A DNA stretch of 64,000 bases, from the NCBI RefSeq assembly GCF_000024605.1, contig NC_013385.1, forward strand, positions 2,060,175 to 2,124,174, read 5' to 3'. The notes beneath the pieces were generated by a model, which ran no database searches, was not told the DNA's origin, and saw only the letters and a list, made by a program, of their open reading frames with translations. Positions 18,047 to 25,228 of this stretch are shown piece by piece; the stretch's first letter is position 1, and every line of letters begins with the position of its first letter. A program made the translations under genes and the position numbers. This stretch comes from Ammonifex degensii KC4 (GTDB lineage Bacteria > Bacillota > Desulfotomaculia > Desulfotomaculales > Ammonificaceae).

Positions 18047-18610
18047 ATGCAGATTATAAAGCAGATTTGGGAGAAGTTCCAGAGGGTAGCGGAGCTAACG
18101 TTAAAGGTTCTGGAGGAAGGGATCGACCTTTTAAGCTTCGAGGAGAAGCTCTGGCAGGAGCTTAAAAGCTTAGGAAAAGAGATCCTGAGGGAAGTTTTGG
18201 AGGCAAAAGACGCTTATTTACGGGAGCACCGGGAAAAGCGGCCTGGCTGGCAAGTAGAGCGGAGGAATGATCCCAAGGAAGTGCTCACCCTTTTCGGTCT
18301 GGTCAGCTACAAGCGGACCTATTACCGGCACAAAGAGACTGGGGAGCGGGCATACTTAATAGACCGTTTGGTGGGTTACGGGCCGCATACGCGGGTTGAC
18401 CCTCTGGTCAAGGCACAAGTTTTAGAAGAAGCAGTAGAGCTTTCTTACCGGAAAAGTGGGGAAAGGGCAGGAAAAGGCAACCCGGAGGTTGTGCTGAGTG
18501 GTGAGGCTGTGAAAGAGGTGTTCGATAATCTTCCCGCATTACGGAGTCCGGCAACGTCATTAACCAGAGCCCTCAAAGCTTTGAGCCGGAACATCGATCT
18601 TCTCTGGTAG
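18047..18610 (+). pseudogene. UPF0236 / ISLre2 transposase, internally deleted
   Basis: The 187-residue product matches the N-terminal region of UPF0236 transposases (VLTLFGLVSYKRTYYR; VDPLVKAQVLEEAVELSYRK; LSGEAVKEV), which are normally about 450 residues. After residue 155 the sequence changes to NLPALRSPATSLTRALKALS, which I read as the native C-terminus joined in frame after loss of the central catalytic region. It is probably inactive for transposition by itself, though ends and repeat structure could still be mobilised by an intact copy elsewhere. Confidence 0.6.
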
Positions 18611-18725
18611 TTCGTCCTGGCTCAGGAACGGTGGGGGTCGAGACTCCTACAGTAGGTTGACACGATCCCGGTCCATGCAACAGTTGCCTCCTTTCTTAAT
18701 CAATGCTATCCTCTATACTTAAGCT

Positions 18726-19010
18726 ATGAAACTTGAACCAGAAGAGCATTACTCATTGCGCAAAGCAGCCGAAATACTCGGCGTGCACCCCATTACCCTG
18801 CGCCGTTGGGAAAAGACGGGCAAGATCCGCTGTATCCGCACGCCTTCCGGGCAGAGGCGCTTTCCCAGAAGTGAAATCTTGCGCCTTGTGGGAGAAGATT
18901 TGCCTTCCGGCCGCAGGGCCGTCGTTTACGCCCGCGTATCTTCGGCCAAACTCACCGTGTTTTCCGCCAAGCTGTACGGCTCACGGAGCAAAGAGTTCCG
19001 CAAAAAGTAA
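18726..19010 (+). pseudogene. IS607 TnpA serine recombinase, catalytic domain deleted
   Basis: The N-terminal MerR-like HTH is intact (YSLRKAAEILGVHPITLRRW, then TPSGQRRFPRSEI), followed by VVYARVSS, the start of the resolvase fold with its nucleophilic Ser. The protein then jumps to TVFSAKLYGSRSKEF, which resembles the C-terminal end of IS607 TnpA. With 94 residues instead of about 200, most of the recombinase core is missing although the frame is kept. It could at most bind DNA. It is followed after 15 bases by tnpB. Confidence 0.75.
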
Positions 19011-19025
19011 GGGAGGCCATGGCGG

Positions 19026-19278
19026 ATGCGGCAAAAGGCGAATAAGCCCGCTGACATGATAACCGTGCCCGCCAGGATGTACCCAGATGAAGCGGCAGAA
19101 AAGAAGCTCGTGTCCTTCATGCGCCGGTTCCAGGCGGCAAAGCGCACCGCCTACCAGGCGCTGAGACGGGGAAAGGAACCGGAAGAAATCGTCAAGGACC
19201 TCTACCGGAAGTTCTTCCCCAACGCCCGCTGGTGCCAGTGGGCGCTGGAGGACGCAAAGGCCACCATCGAAAGTCAAA
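19026..19278 (+). pseudogene. tnpB: TnpB-like nuclease, 5' part (split by IS)
   Basis: This segment encodes about 84 N-terminal residues of a TnpB-family protein (ITVPARMYPDEAAEKKLVSF). The ATG has AGGGAGG nine bases upstream. At 19279 an IS481-like element begins, after which only two codons remain before a stop. Removing the IS and one 16-bp repeat copy joins this frame exactly to the segment at 20562, giving an unbroken 493-residue reading frame (1482 bases). Confidence 0.85.
19263..19278 (+). repeat. Target-site duplication, left copy
   Basis: The 16-bp sequence ACCATCGAAAGTCAAA directly precedes the left end of the IS481-like element and is identical to 20546-20561 at the right end. Confidence 0.9.
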
Positions 19279-20545
19279 TGTAGAAGGGCCAGAGTTTCGT
19301 TCACAGAGGTTTTTGAAGTTGAAGAGCGTATTAAAGAGGGTGGGGATCCCCTCCCTTCTACACTTCTGGCAAGTGTACCTTAAAGAAAGGAGGAACCCCA
19401 CCCGATGACATTATACCAGCAACTTAAGAGGAGCGGAAACCCCCAGGCAATCGCCCAAACCGTGGCCTCCCTCCTCACCACCTGTAGCCCTAAAGAGGTA
19501 GCCCGCATAATGGGCTGCTCCGTCCGCTGGATCTATAAACTGCGCAAACGCCTAAACGAATCCGGCGGAAACTTGTCCGGTTGTATCCTCCCTCGCGGCC
19601 CCAAAAAAAGAATGCCCAACCGTACCCCTCAAGAACTCGAAGCCCTAGTCGTAAAACTCGCTCAGGAAACTAACCTGGGCCCTAAACGCCTCGCCTCCCT
19701 CCTGTACCAAAGCCTTAAAATTAAGCTCTCCCCCTACACCATACGAAATATCCTCAAACGCCACCACATCCGCTGCCGCAAACGCCAAAGCAAAACGGGC
19801 TCCCGGAAATACTGGACCGATGTGCAGGCCTTCGCCCCCTTCTCCTTCTGGCAGGTCGATGTAAAGCACATAGCCGATAAGACAACCCTCCCAGCCGCAG
19901 CCTACTCCTCTATTCTGAAAAACCGCCTGCCCCGTTACCAGTTCACCGCTATCGATGTCCGAACAAGGGTCCGGTTCATAGCCTTCGCCTACTCCCTCTC
20001 TTTCGCCAACGGAATCGCTTTCCTTGTGCTCCTGGCAAACTGGCTTAAAACCTTCGGCCTTAATCAAACAATCCTTATCCAGACCGATAATGGCTCGGAG
20101 TTCGGTGGCCCTCCTAACTCGAGAAAGCGTAAACTCATGTCCCTTATCTTCTCTCGCCTTGACTGCCAGCTGCTTAACATACCCGCAGGCAGAAAAGAAG
20201 CCAACGGCTATGTAGAAAGATCACACCGCACCGACGATGAAGAGTTCTACATCCCCTACCTGGCAGGTATCAGAAGCCAGAAGGATTTCCTTATCTCTGC
20301 CCAGAGGTGGATCCTTTACTACAACTACCAGCGTCCACATCTGGGCCGGGAACTGAACGGGAAAACTCCTATGGAAATAGCGACCTCGCTTTCCCACTAC
20401 CATCCGGCTATAGGGGCTATGCCGGTGGTAGTCCTGGATCACCTGGCTCCGCACATCTTCGATGCCTACAAACTCTCTACTCTCCCGTGGGATTACCCAC
20501 CCAAAAATGAAAGCCCCGCTGTGAACGAAACCCTGGCTCAATACA
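19279..20545 (+). mobile_element. IS481-like insertion sequence inside tnpB
   Basis: The 1267-bp element starts with TGTA and ends with TACA. Its imperfect terminal inverted repeats extend about 27 bp and share the core GTTTCGTTCACAG. It is flanked by a perfect 16-bp direct repeat of host sequence, so the insertion looks recent. One transposase gene fills it. A hairpin that can hide the transposase ribosome site lies at 19338-19403. Confidence 0.9.
19338..19403 (+). repeat. Inverted repeat around the IS481-like transposase ribosome site
   Basis: GGGTGGGG (19338-19345) is an exact complement of CCCCACCC (19396-19403), and the adjoining CCCCTCC can pair with the GGAGG ribosome site at 19389-19393. 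Folding would occlude translation in long external transcripts. Confidence 0.55.
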
Positions 20546-20904
20546 ACCATCGAAAGTCAAAAAGAGCAAGTCAAGATGCACGTCTCGGACCTGGAGGCCA
20601 AGATAGAGAAGTCCGAGGAGAAGCTCAAGCGCACCAAAAACGAGCTCCACCGCCAGGGGATACTGGCCCGCATCGCGAAGCTGCGCGCGAAGCTGGAGTA
20701 CTGGAAGGGTTTCCTGGAGCGGGACGAAGTCCCTCCTGCCGTCTTCGGCGGGAAGAAAAACCTGCTGCTCCTCCAGAAAGGGAAGCTCTCCAAGGAGGAG
20801 TGGCGGGAGCTGAGGTCCAACGCCTTCTACTCCGTGGGCCAGGCCAACCAGAAGGGGCTGGAGGGCCAGCACGGCAACGCCAATACAGAAATCGTCTACG
20901 ATGA
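19405..20904 (+). CDS. IS481-like DDE transposase, reading out of its element
   Basis: A helix-turn-helix N-terminus (SPKEVARIMGCSVRWIYKLR) is followed by an integrase core. The DDE residues are visible in FWQVDVKH, QTDNGSEF and EANGYVERSHRTDDEEFY. The ORF has a good AAAGGAGG ribosome site. No stop codon occurs before the right end of the IS at 20545 (about 380 codons), and the frame continues for about 119 more codons through the target-site repeat and an alternative frame of tnpB, ending at 20904. The hybrid tail is an accident of the insertion site. Activity of the long form is unknown. Confidence 0.85.
   Translation: MTLYQQLKRSGNPQAIAQTVASLLTTCSPKEVARIMGCSVRWIYKLRKRLNESGGNLSGCILPRGPKKRMPNRTPQELEALVVKLAQETNLGPKRLASLLYQSLKIKLSPYTIRNILKRHHIRCRKRQSKTGSRKYWTDVQAFAPFSFWQVDVKHIADKTTLPAAAYSSILKNRLPRYQFTAIDVRTRVRFIAFAYSLSFANGIAFLVLLANWLKTFGLNQTILIQTDNGSEFGGPPNSRKRKLMSLIFSRLDCQLLNIPAGRKEANGYVERSHRTDDEEFYIPYLAGIRSQKDFLISAQRWILYYNYQRPHLGRELNGKTPMEIATSLSHYHPAIGAMPVVVLDHLAPHIFDAYKLSTLPWDYPPKNESPAVNETLAQYNHRKSKRASQDARLGPGGQDREVRGEAQAHQKRAPPPGDTGPHREAAREAGVLEGFPGAGRSPSCRLRREEKPAAPPEREALQGGVAGAEVQRLLLRGPGQPEGAGGPARQRQYRNRLR
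20546..20561 (+). repeat. Target-site duplication, right copy
   Basis: Identical 16-bp copy of 19263-19278, immediately after the right end of the IS. Confidence 0.9.
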
Positions 20905-21790
20905 GGCAACAAACTCCTTCCGGCTCAACATCTACATACCGCCGGAGCCAGGGGACGGGAGCGGCAGGCCGAGGCGGGACGAAGACTGGGTCACCGTGCC
21001 CCTGGAAGTCCCCGTGAGGTACAGGCCCCTGCTCCTGAAGTGCCTGGCCGAGGGGAGGGCCTACACCGTCCGGGTGGTGCGGAAGGCGGGCAGGTTCGAC
21101 TGCCTCGTTTCCTTTTCCCTGCAGGACGAAGCGGAAGTGGACAGGACCTCCCCCATGGCCGGGATGGACTTGAACCCCGACGTGGTGGCGGTGACCGTCG
21201 TCCTGCCGGACGGGAACCTCAAGGTCTCCCGCTGTTTCTGGTGCCACGACCTGGTCCACGCTTCGCACGAGAAGCGGGAGTGGATCGCGGGCAACCTGGC
21301 CAGAGAGGTGGCCGACTGGTTAGAGTCTTTGGGCGTGAAGCAGGCTGCCTTAGAGGAGCTTTCCTTTGCCCAGGACCACGACACCGACAGGGCGTTCAAC
21401 CGGATCACGCACAACTTCTGCAAGAAGCTCCTCTTCAACCGCATCGTCGTGGCTTTAAGGAAGCGCGGCATCGCGGTGTTCACCGTGCCCGCGCATTTCA
21501 CTTCGCTTATCGGCTTCTTCAAGTACTCTGAGACTTACGGGCTTAACACCCACCAGGCGGCGGCTCTGGTCGTGGCGCGCCGGGCGCTGGGCTTTAAAGA
21601 AAAAGTGCCGAAGGCCCTCGTCCAGAAGCTTCTCGGGCGTTCGCCGATGGAAGGATGGACGCACTGGAAGCTCTGGGGCAGGCTCTTTGGCGTGCTCAAG
21701 GCAGCCCGGAAGAAGGTCTCCCGCTACTTCAACACCAGAGCCTTCACTCCTTCCGCCTGGCTGGAGCACATCTTCGCCAGGGCGGGCTAA
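20562..21790 (+). pseudogene. tnpB: TnpB-like nuclease, 3' part (split by IS)
   Basis: This part holds the RuvC-like half of the protein: AGMDLNPDVVAVTVV with the first catalytic Asp (codon at 21167), then ALEELSFAQDHDTDRAFNRI with the Glu. At the place where canonical TnpB has DxNAA, the sequence reads GLNTHQAAALVVARRALGF, so the third acidic residue appears to be His or Asn. The usual CxxC...CxxC zinc finger between these is also absent. An ATG at 20576 could start a 404-residue fragment. The variant resembles a TnpB-related subfamily whose nuclease status I cannot judge from sequence. Confidence 0.8.
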
Positions 21791-22110
21791 AGTCCGTTTT
21801 CCTTAAGCCTGCCGTCCTTCCCTGCCGGGGCCGCCCGGGGTCCCGGCAACATCTGGCGGTGGGGGTAAAGGGGCGGCGGGTAGGTGGGGTAACTCCCCCT
21901 CCCGGTACGTGCCCGGGGGCGGGTGCCGCCTGCGGGGATTTCCCCATAGCCCACAGACGTGGGACCCGCCTGAGGGACGGAAAACGCCGGGACGCGGCCC
22001 GGCAGCCGTGGGCCCGAGACCGGGAAGATGTGGGCCTTCCCCGTGAGGGGGTGCCGGGCCGGCCAGACGGTGACGGAGGTAGCCGTCGGCAGGAGCCAAA
22101 AGCTCCTGTC
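21791..22110 (+). ncRNA. Structured GC-rich tail, candidate TnpB guide (omega-type) RNA
   Basis: From the tnpB stop to 22110 there is no credible gene but many nested hairpins: GCCGGG/CCCGGC near 21826-21850, GGGGA/TCCCC near 21937, CCGGG/CCCGG near 21990, CCCC-GTGA-GGGG near 22040, GACGG/CCGTC near 22070, and the perfect CAGGAGC-CAAAA-GCTCCTG at 22090-22108. TnpB elements carry guide RNAs that overlap or follow the tnpB 3' end and stop at the element's right end. The position and structure fit; expression is unproven. No T-run follows the last hairpin. Confidence 0.5.
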
Positions 22111-22254
22111 TGCACAGTGAGTACCTGGGCGGGTTAAGCAAAATATATGCTTGCTTAGCTTTGCTTAAGGGAAAATTGACCTCTAGTAGACATGCCCTTG
22201 AGCTCCTGATAAGCTATAGGGTAAAGGAGTTTGGTCTGGCAGGAGGAAAAGGTC
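22111..22254 (+). other. Gap between mobile element tail and fmdB-like gene
   Basis: An AT-richer 144-bp stretch with repeated TGCTTGCTTAGCTTTGCTTA-like words. No clear promoter or gene is visible; the right end of the IS607-type element probably lies within its first 40 bases. Confidence 0.4.
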
Positions 22255-22494
22255 ATGCCTATTTTCGAGTTCAAGTGTTCTGACTGCGGGCACCTGTTTG
22301 AAAAGCTTTTCCTCGATTCCAAAGAGGAAGTGGTACTCGAGTGCCCCCAGTGCCACTCGCACAACTTGGAGCGGGTCGTGAGCCGGGTAAACTACGTGAT
22401 GGGAACCAAGGGAAAAGGTCCTAAGATTACCACCAAATCCTGCGGTCCGGGCAGCACCTGCGCCACCATCGAAATTCCCGGGAGGGATGATTAA
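22255..22494 (+). CDS. FmdB-type zinc-ribbon protein
   Basis: A 79-residue protein starting MPIFEFKCSDCGHLFEKLF and holding CSDC...CPQC, the zinc ribbon of the FmdB/CxxC_CxxC_SSSS family. A Cys/Gly-rich tail (SCGPGSTC) follows. The ATG at 22255 has AGGAGG eight bases upstream; the frame extends eight codons further. Such proteins are poorly characterised and often sit near redox operons. It precedes a HEAT-repeat gene by six bases, so the two are co-transcribed. Confidence 0.85.
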   Translation: MPIFEFKCSDCGHLFEKLFLDSKEEVVLECPQCHSHNLERVVSRVNYVMGTKGKGPKITTKSCGPGSTCATIEIPGRDD

Positions 22495-22500
22495 AAAGGT

Positions 22501-23616
22501 ATGACCTTGCCCCCAAAGCTGCACCAGAAGATTGAGCCAGCCCTTTGCCCTTTCTGCCGCTCTCCTATACCCCGGCCGCAGGAAGTAAGCCCCCCGGAAA
22601 GGCCTTCCCTCATGCCAGTAGGGCAGTGTCCCCGGTGCGGCGCCGTCTACGCCTACGATGCCACCGGGCGCAACCTGGGAGCGGCTTTCGTTGATGCTTT
22701 AGTCTTCGCCTGCAACCTGGACTGGGATTTAGCCTGGAGCCTTTTACCTGACGAAGACTACCGGCAGGAGATAGTGGAAGGATATCACTTGGAAGGGCAC
22801 TTTGTGGTTCCAGAAGGAGTGTGGCAGGGAAGGCGAGTTAAAGGGGCGCTCTTTTTTGTGCGCCTGGCCGAGGACCTGCAGGAGGTCGCCCGCGAGAGCT
22901 TGAAGCAAAGGCTTAAGAACGCCCGGCCGGTAAAGGCTCTTGGAAGCGAGAAAGAAACGCTCCCTCCCCCTATGCCTCTAAGCAAGCAGGAAGTAGAGCG
23001 GCTGATAGCGGAGTACCGCCTGGAACCCATAATAGCGGCCGCCCAACAGGATAAGAAAGTAACCCGCTACCTGCAGAGGCTTCTCTGCGCCGGGGAGGAA
23101 CTCACCCGCCTGCGCGCCGCCGAAGCTTTAGGCCGCACGCTGGCCCGGTTGCTGGAGAGCCAGCCGGCGGTAGCGGTAGCCGTCTTCCAGGGCTTTTTCA
23201 ACCACTTCAACGACTCCAGCGCCTCCCCCTGGGGCTGTATAGACGCCATAGGGGAAACCACTGCCAGGGCGCCCGATACCTTTGCCCGCTACCTCCCTCG
23301 ACTTTTCCCACTCCTGGAAGATTCTTCGCTGCAGGAGGCGGTTCTGCGGGCGCTCACCCGGGTGGCCGAGGCCAAGCCGGAACTCCTGCGCAAGCTGGCT
23401 CCCCGACTGCCGCAACTCCTGCAGAGTCCCCGGCCGGCCGTGCGCGGCTACGCCGCCCGACTGGTAGGAATGCTGGGAGTTAAGGAAGCAGTTTCCTACC
23501 TACAATCTCTCACCCAGGACCAGGAAGAAGTCTTCTTCTACCGCGAAGGGGATTTCCTCCGGAAGAAAGTAGGAGAACTGGCAGCAGAGGCCCTGACCCA
23601 GCTAAGAAGTTTTTAA
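22501..23616 (+). CDS. Zinc-ribbon and HEAT-repeat protein of the sulfite-reductase neighbourhood
   Basis: Residues 15-55 carry two CxxC pairs (CPFC, CPRC), a probable zinc ribbon. From about residue 185 on, helical HEAT-like repeats dominate (LRAAEALGRTLARLL; LQEAVLRALTRVAEA; AVRGYAARLVGMLG). The middle part is acidic and unassigned. HEAT-repeat proteins of similar layout are conserved in sulfate reducers (a DVU0298-like family), but I name this only as a resemblance. It ends in a four-base overlap with the convergent cysteine-cluster gene. A protein-binding or assembly role is inferred. Confidence 0.75.
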   Translation: MTLPPKLHQKIEPALCPFCRSPIPRPQEVSPPERPSLMPVGQCPRCGAVYAYDATGRNLGAAFVDALVFACNLDWDLAWSLLPDEDYRQEIVEGYHLEGHFVVPEGVWQGRRVKGALFFVRLAEDLQEVARESLKQRLKNARPVKALGSEKETLPPPMPLSKQEVERLIAEYRLEPIIAAAQQDKKVTRYLQRLLCAGEELTRLRAAEALGRTLARLLESQPAVAVAVFQGFFNHFNDSSASPWGCIDAIGETTARAPDTFARYLPRLFPLLEDSSLQEAVLRALTRVAEAKPELLRKLAPRLPQLLQSPRPAVRGYAARLVGMLGVKEAVSYLQSLTQDQEEVFFYREGDFLRKKVGELAAEALTQLRSF

Positions 23617-24236
23617 GTTTTATTTTTCCAGTTTCCATTCAACAGGTTTTCCACCGGAGTGCGCAGCACCAGCGGCAGCGAAAGTAGCAGTCCTGCTTTT
23701 TCTTCTTCCCCCAAGAGCTTCTGCGAGAGGCGGTAAAGCTCGCGGTAGGCGGTATCCAGATTGAAAGTGGGATACTTCTCGCCGGGTTCGAACCCTGCCT
23801 TCCAGCAGATCTGGGCCCGGCCTTTGACCAGAACCGGTATGCCGTACACTCGGCAGGTTAAGGGGCGGAAAGGATAAAGAATGCACTCGCCTTTCTCGTC
23901 AAGGAGCGGGCAGCGGACACGCTCCCGGGCCATTATCCGGTTCTGCATGTAAGGGTCATCCGGGTGCCGGGCCAGCTTGCGCTCAAGCTCCATGAGCTGT
24001 CCTTCCGCCTCGGCGGCCCGCTCCAAAGCCGCCCGGCGCTGCTCCTCCGGCAGTTCGTCGAACTTCTCTCTGAGGTACACCGCCTCTACCGGGAAAAGGC
24101 CAAAGACGGCGTAGCAACAGTCGGTACATCCGGGCTGGCACTTAACCAGGCTGCCGAACTTTTCGCGCGTCTGGGCGAAGATGAGATCGGCCCACTCCAC
24201 CAACTCTTCGTAGGCAGCGCGAATCTCTTCCTTCAT
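23613..24236 (-). CDS. YkgJ-family cysteine-cluster protein
   Basis: A 207-residue protein with the Fe-S/zinc-type cysteine pattern of YkgJ proteins: CQPGCTDCCYAVF (about residues 33-45), then RCPLLDEKGECILYPFRPLTC with the conserved RP.TCR.YG motif, and a later Cys (QICWKAG). The function of this family is unknown; a metal or iron-sulfur cluster is likely. Its start overlaps the 3' end of the TPR gene by four bases, so they form a unit downstream of dsrABD. Confidence 0.85.
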   Translation of the reverse strand: MKEEIRAAYEELVEWADLIFAQTREKFGSLVKCQPGCTDCCYAVFGLFPVEAVYLREKFDELPEEQRRAALERAAEAEGQLMELERKLARHPDDPYMQNRIMARERVRCPLLDEKGECILYPFRPLTCRVYGIPVLVKGRAQICWKAGFEPGEKYPTFNLDTAYRELYRLSQKLLGEEEKAGLLLSLPLVLRTPVENLLNGNWKNKT

Positions 24237-24871
24237 TCTTCCTTCCCCCGCTTAAGGTAAGGCTTCATGGCTTCTTGAAACTCCGGGTGAACGGGAAACT
24301 GATATTTGAGCGCCAACTCCAGGTGCTCGGCGGCCCGCTCGTAGTCCCCTTTTAGATAGTAAGCGCAGGCCAGGTTGTTGTGGGCCAGCCCAAAATCAGG
24401 AGCCACCTCTACAGCGGTCTTACCTACTTCTATCGCCTTATCGATATCCCCCTTCTGCAGGTAGGCGCTCACCAGGTTGCACCAGGCCTGAGCCATCCTG
24501 GGCTCCAGCTCTAGGGCCTTTTCCAGGGCCGAAATGGCCTCCTCCGTGCGCTCAAGCTGCAAGTAAGCAAAACCTAGGTTAGCGTAACCGCGCGAGTAGC
24601 GCGGCTCGATCTCTATAGCGGCTTTATTGGCCTCGATGACCTTCTCCAACTCTCCCCGCTTGAAGTAGATGTAACCTAGGTTAACCCAGGCCTCGAACAT
24701 TCTCAGCCCGTTCTGGATAGCCTCTAAGAAATAATCCTCCGCCTCTTCCAGGCGCCCTTCCTGCAAAGCCATGACTCCCAGATTGTAAAGTGAGGTGGCG
24801 CACTCCGGATTCTCGTTCAGCCTGGCCTGTTGCTCAGCCACAAATCTTTTGAAGCCACTTTCCTTTTCCAT
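24233..24871 (-). CDS. Tetratricopeptide-repeat protein
   Basis: 212 residues made almost wholly of TPR units: CATSLYNLGVMALQEGRLEE, AWVNLGYIYFKRGELEK, GYANLGFAYLQLERTEE, AWCNLVSAYLQKGDIDK, AHNNLACAYYLKGDYER. Around five repeats suggest a protein-interaction scaffold. No signal peptide is present, so it acts in the cytoplasm. The ATG at 24871 was chosen for its GGGAGG site seven bases upstream. It lies downstream of the dsrD terminator and is coupled to the cysteine-cluster gene; a role with Dsr proteins is inferred from position only. Confidence 0.88.
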   Translation of the reverse strand: MEKESGFKRFVAEQQARLNENPECATSLYNLGVMALQEGRLEEAEDYFLEAIQNGLRMFEAWVNLGYIYFKRGELEKVIEANKAAIEIEPRYSRGYANLGFAYLQLERTEEAISALEKALELEPRMAQAWCNLVSAYLQKGDIDKAIEVGKTAVEVAPDFGLAHNNLACAYYLKGDYERAAEHLELALKYQFPVHPEFQEAMKPYLKRGKEE

Positions 24872-24898
24872 CAAAAAACCTCCCTTACAGCGCACTGC

Positions 24899-24942
24899 CT
24901 TAAAGGAAAGTAAGCGGAGGCCACCTTTACGGCAGCCTCCGC
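24899..24942 (-). terminator. Terminator after dsrD
   Basis: On the minus strand GCGGAGGC and GCCTCCGC (24935-24942 and 24914-24921) form an eight-bp stem with a 13-base loop, followed by TTACTTTCCTTTAA. The tail is T-rich but broken, so termination may be partial. Confidence 0.6.
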
Positions 24943-24964
24943 CAGCCAGATCCTCCGGCCAAGA

Positions 24965-25204
24965 CTACTCCATGTCAGTGGTCTCGGCTTCCCTTCCCTT
25001 CAGGCAGTACATGGTGGTGCTGCCCGTAGAGAAGTAGGCCACCTTGTCCTCGTTCACCAGTTCGTTGCAGGCCTTCTTGATGTCGCGCGTGCTGGCATCC
25101 GGGAACTTCTGCTTCACAGCCTTCTCGATGTCCTTGAAGTAGTGCTTCGACTTTTTAGCATTAGTGAGGTACTCGACAATGGCGTTCTTGATGTCCTCTA
25201 GCAT
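24965..25204 (-). CDS. dsrD: Dissimilatory sulfite reductase accessory protein DsrD
   Basis: A 79-residue winged-helix protein of the DsrD family (EDIKNAIVEYLTNAKKSKHY; KKACNELVNEDKVAYFSTG). DsrD accompanies dsrAB of reductive-type sulfate/sulfite respirers and is reported to stimulate DsrAB turnover. The ATG at 25204 has AAAGGGG nine bases upstream and gives the family length (78 in Desulfovibrio). Its presence after dsrB argues that this Dsr works in the direction of sulfite reduction rather than sulfur oxidation. Confidence 0.95.
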   Translation of the reverse strand: MLEDIKNAIVEYLTNAKKSKHYFKDIEKAVKQKFPDASTRDIKKACNELVNEDKVAYFSTGSTTMYCLKGREAETTDME

Positions 25205-25228
25205 GCAAATCAACCCCTTTTTACTCTA

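Larger units (their letters stand above)
17937..18654 (+). mobile_element. Internally deleted ISLre2-type element
   Basis: The 718-bp unit is bounded by 12-bp perfect terminal inverted repeats, TACTGTAGGAGT at 17937-17948 and its complement at 18643-18654. It encodes only the N-terminal part of an UPF0236 (ISLre2) transposase with what looks like a C-terminal tail joined on, so it is a non-autonomous derivative. AGTAGGTT occurs at both borders (17919-17926 and 18651-18658), though the right copy overlaps the repeat by four bases, so the target duplication is not certain. Confidence 0.65.
18726..22110 (+). mobile_element. IS607-type tnpA-tnpB element, decayed and split by another IS
   Basis: The unit contains a shortened serine-recombinase tnpA, a tnpB interrupted by an IS481-like element, and a GC-rich structured tail. 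IS607 elements lack terminal inverted repeats, so exact ends cannot be read; the coordinates run from the tnpA start to the last strong hairpin. Codon and base composition of the tnpB part (very GC-rich third positions) differ from the neighbours, which agrees with transfer. Confidence 0.6.

Noticed and set aside
21040-21531. Alternative-frame ORFs in the GC-rich tnpB 3' part
   Set aside because: Gly/Arg/Pro-rich products typical of third-position GC bias; the tnpB frame contains the RuvC motifs.
21791-22135. Group II intron fragment
   Set aside because: The structured tail begins right at the tnpB stop and lacks a recognisable domain V and reverse transcriptase; a TnpB element tail explains it better.
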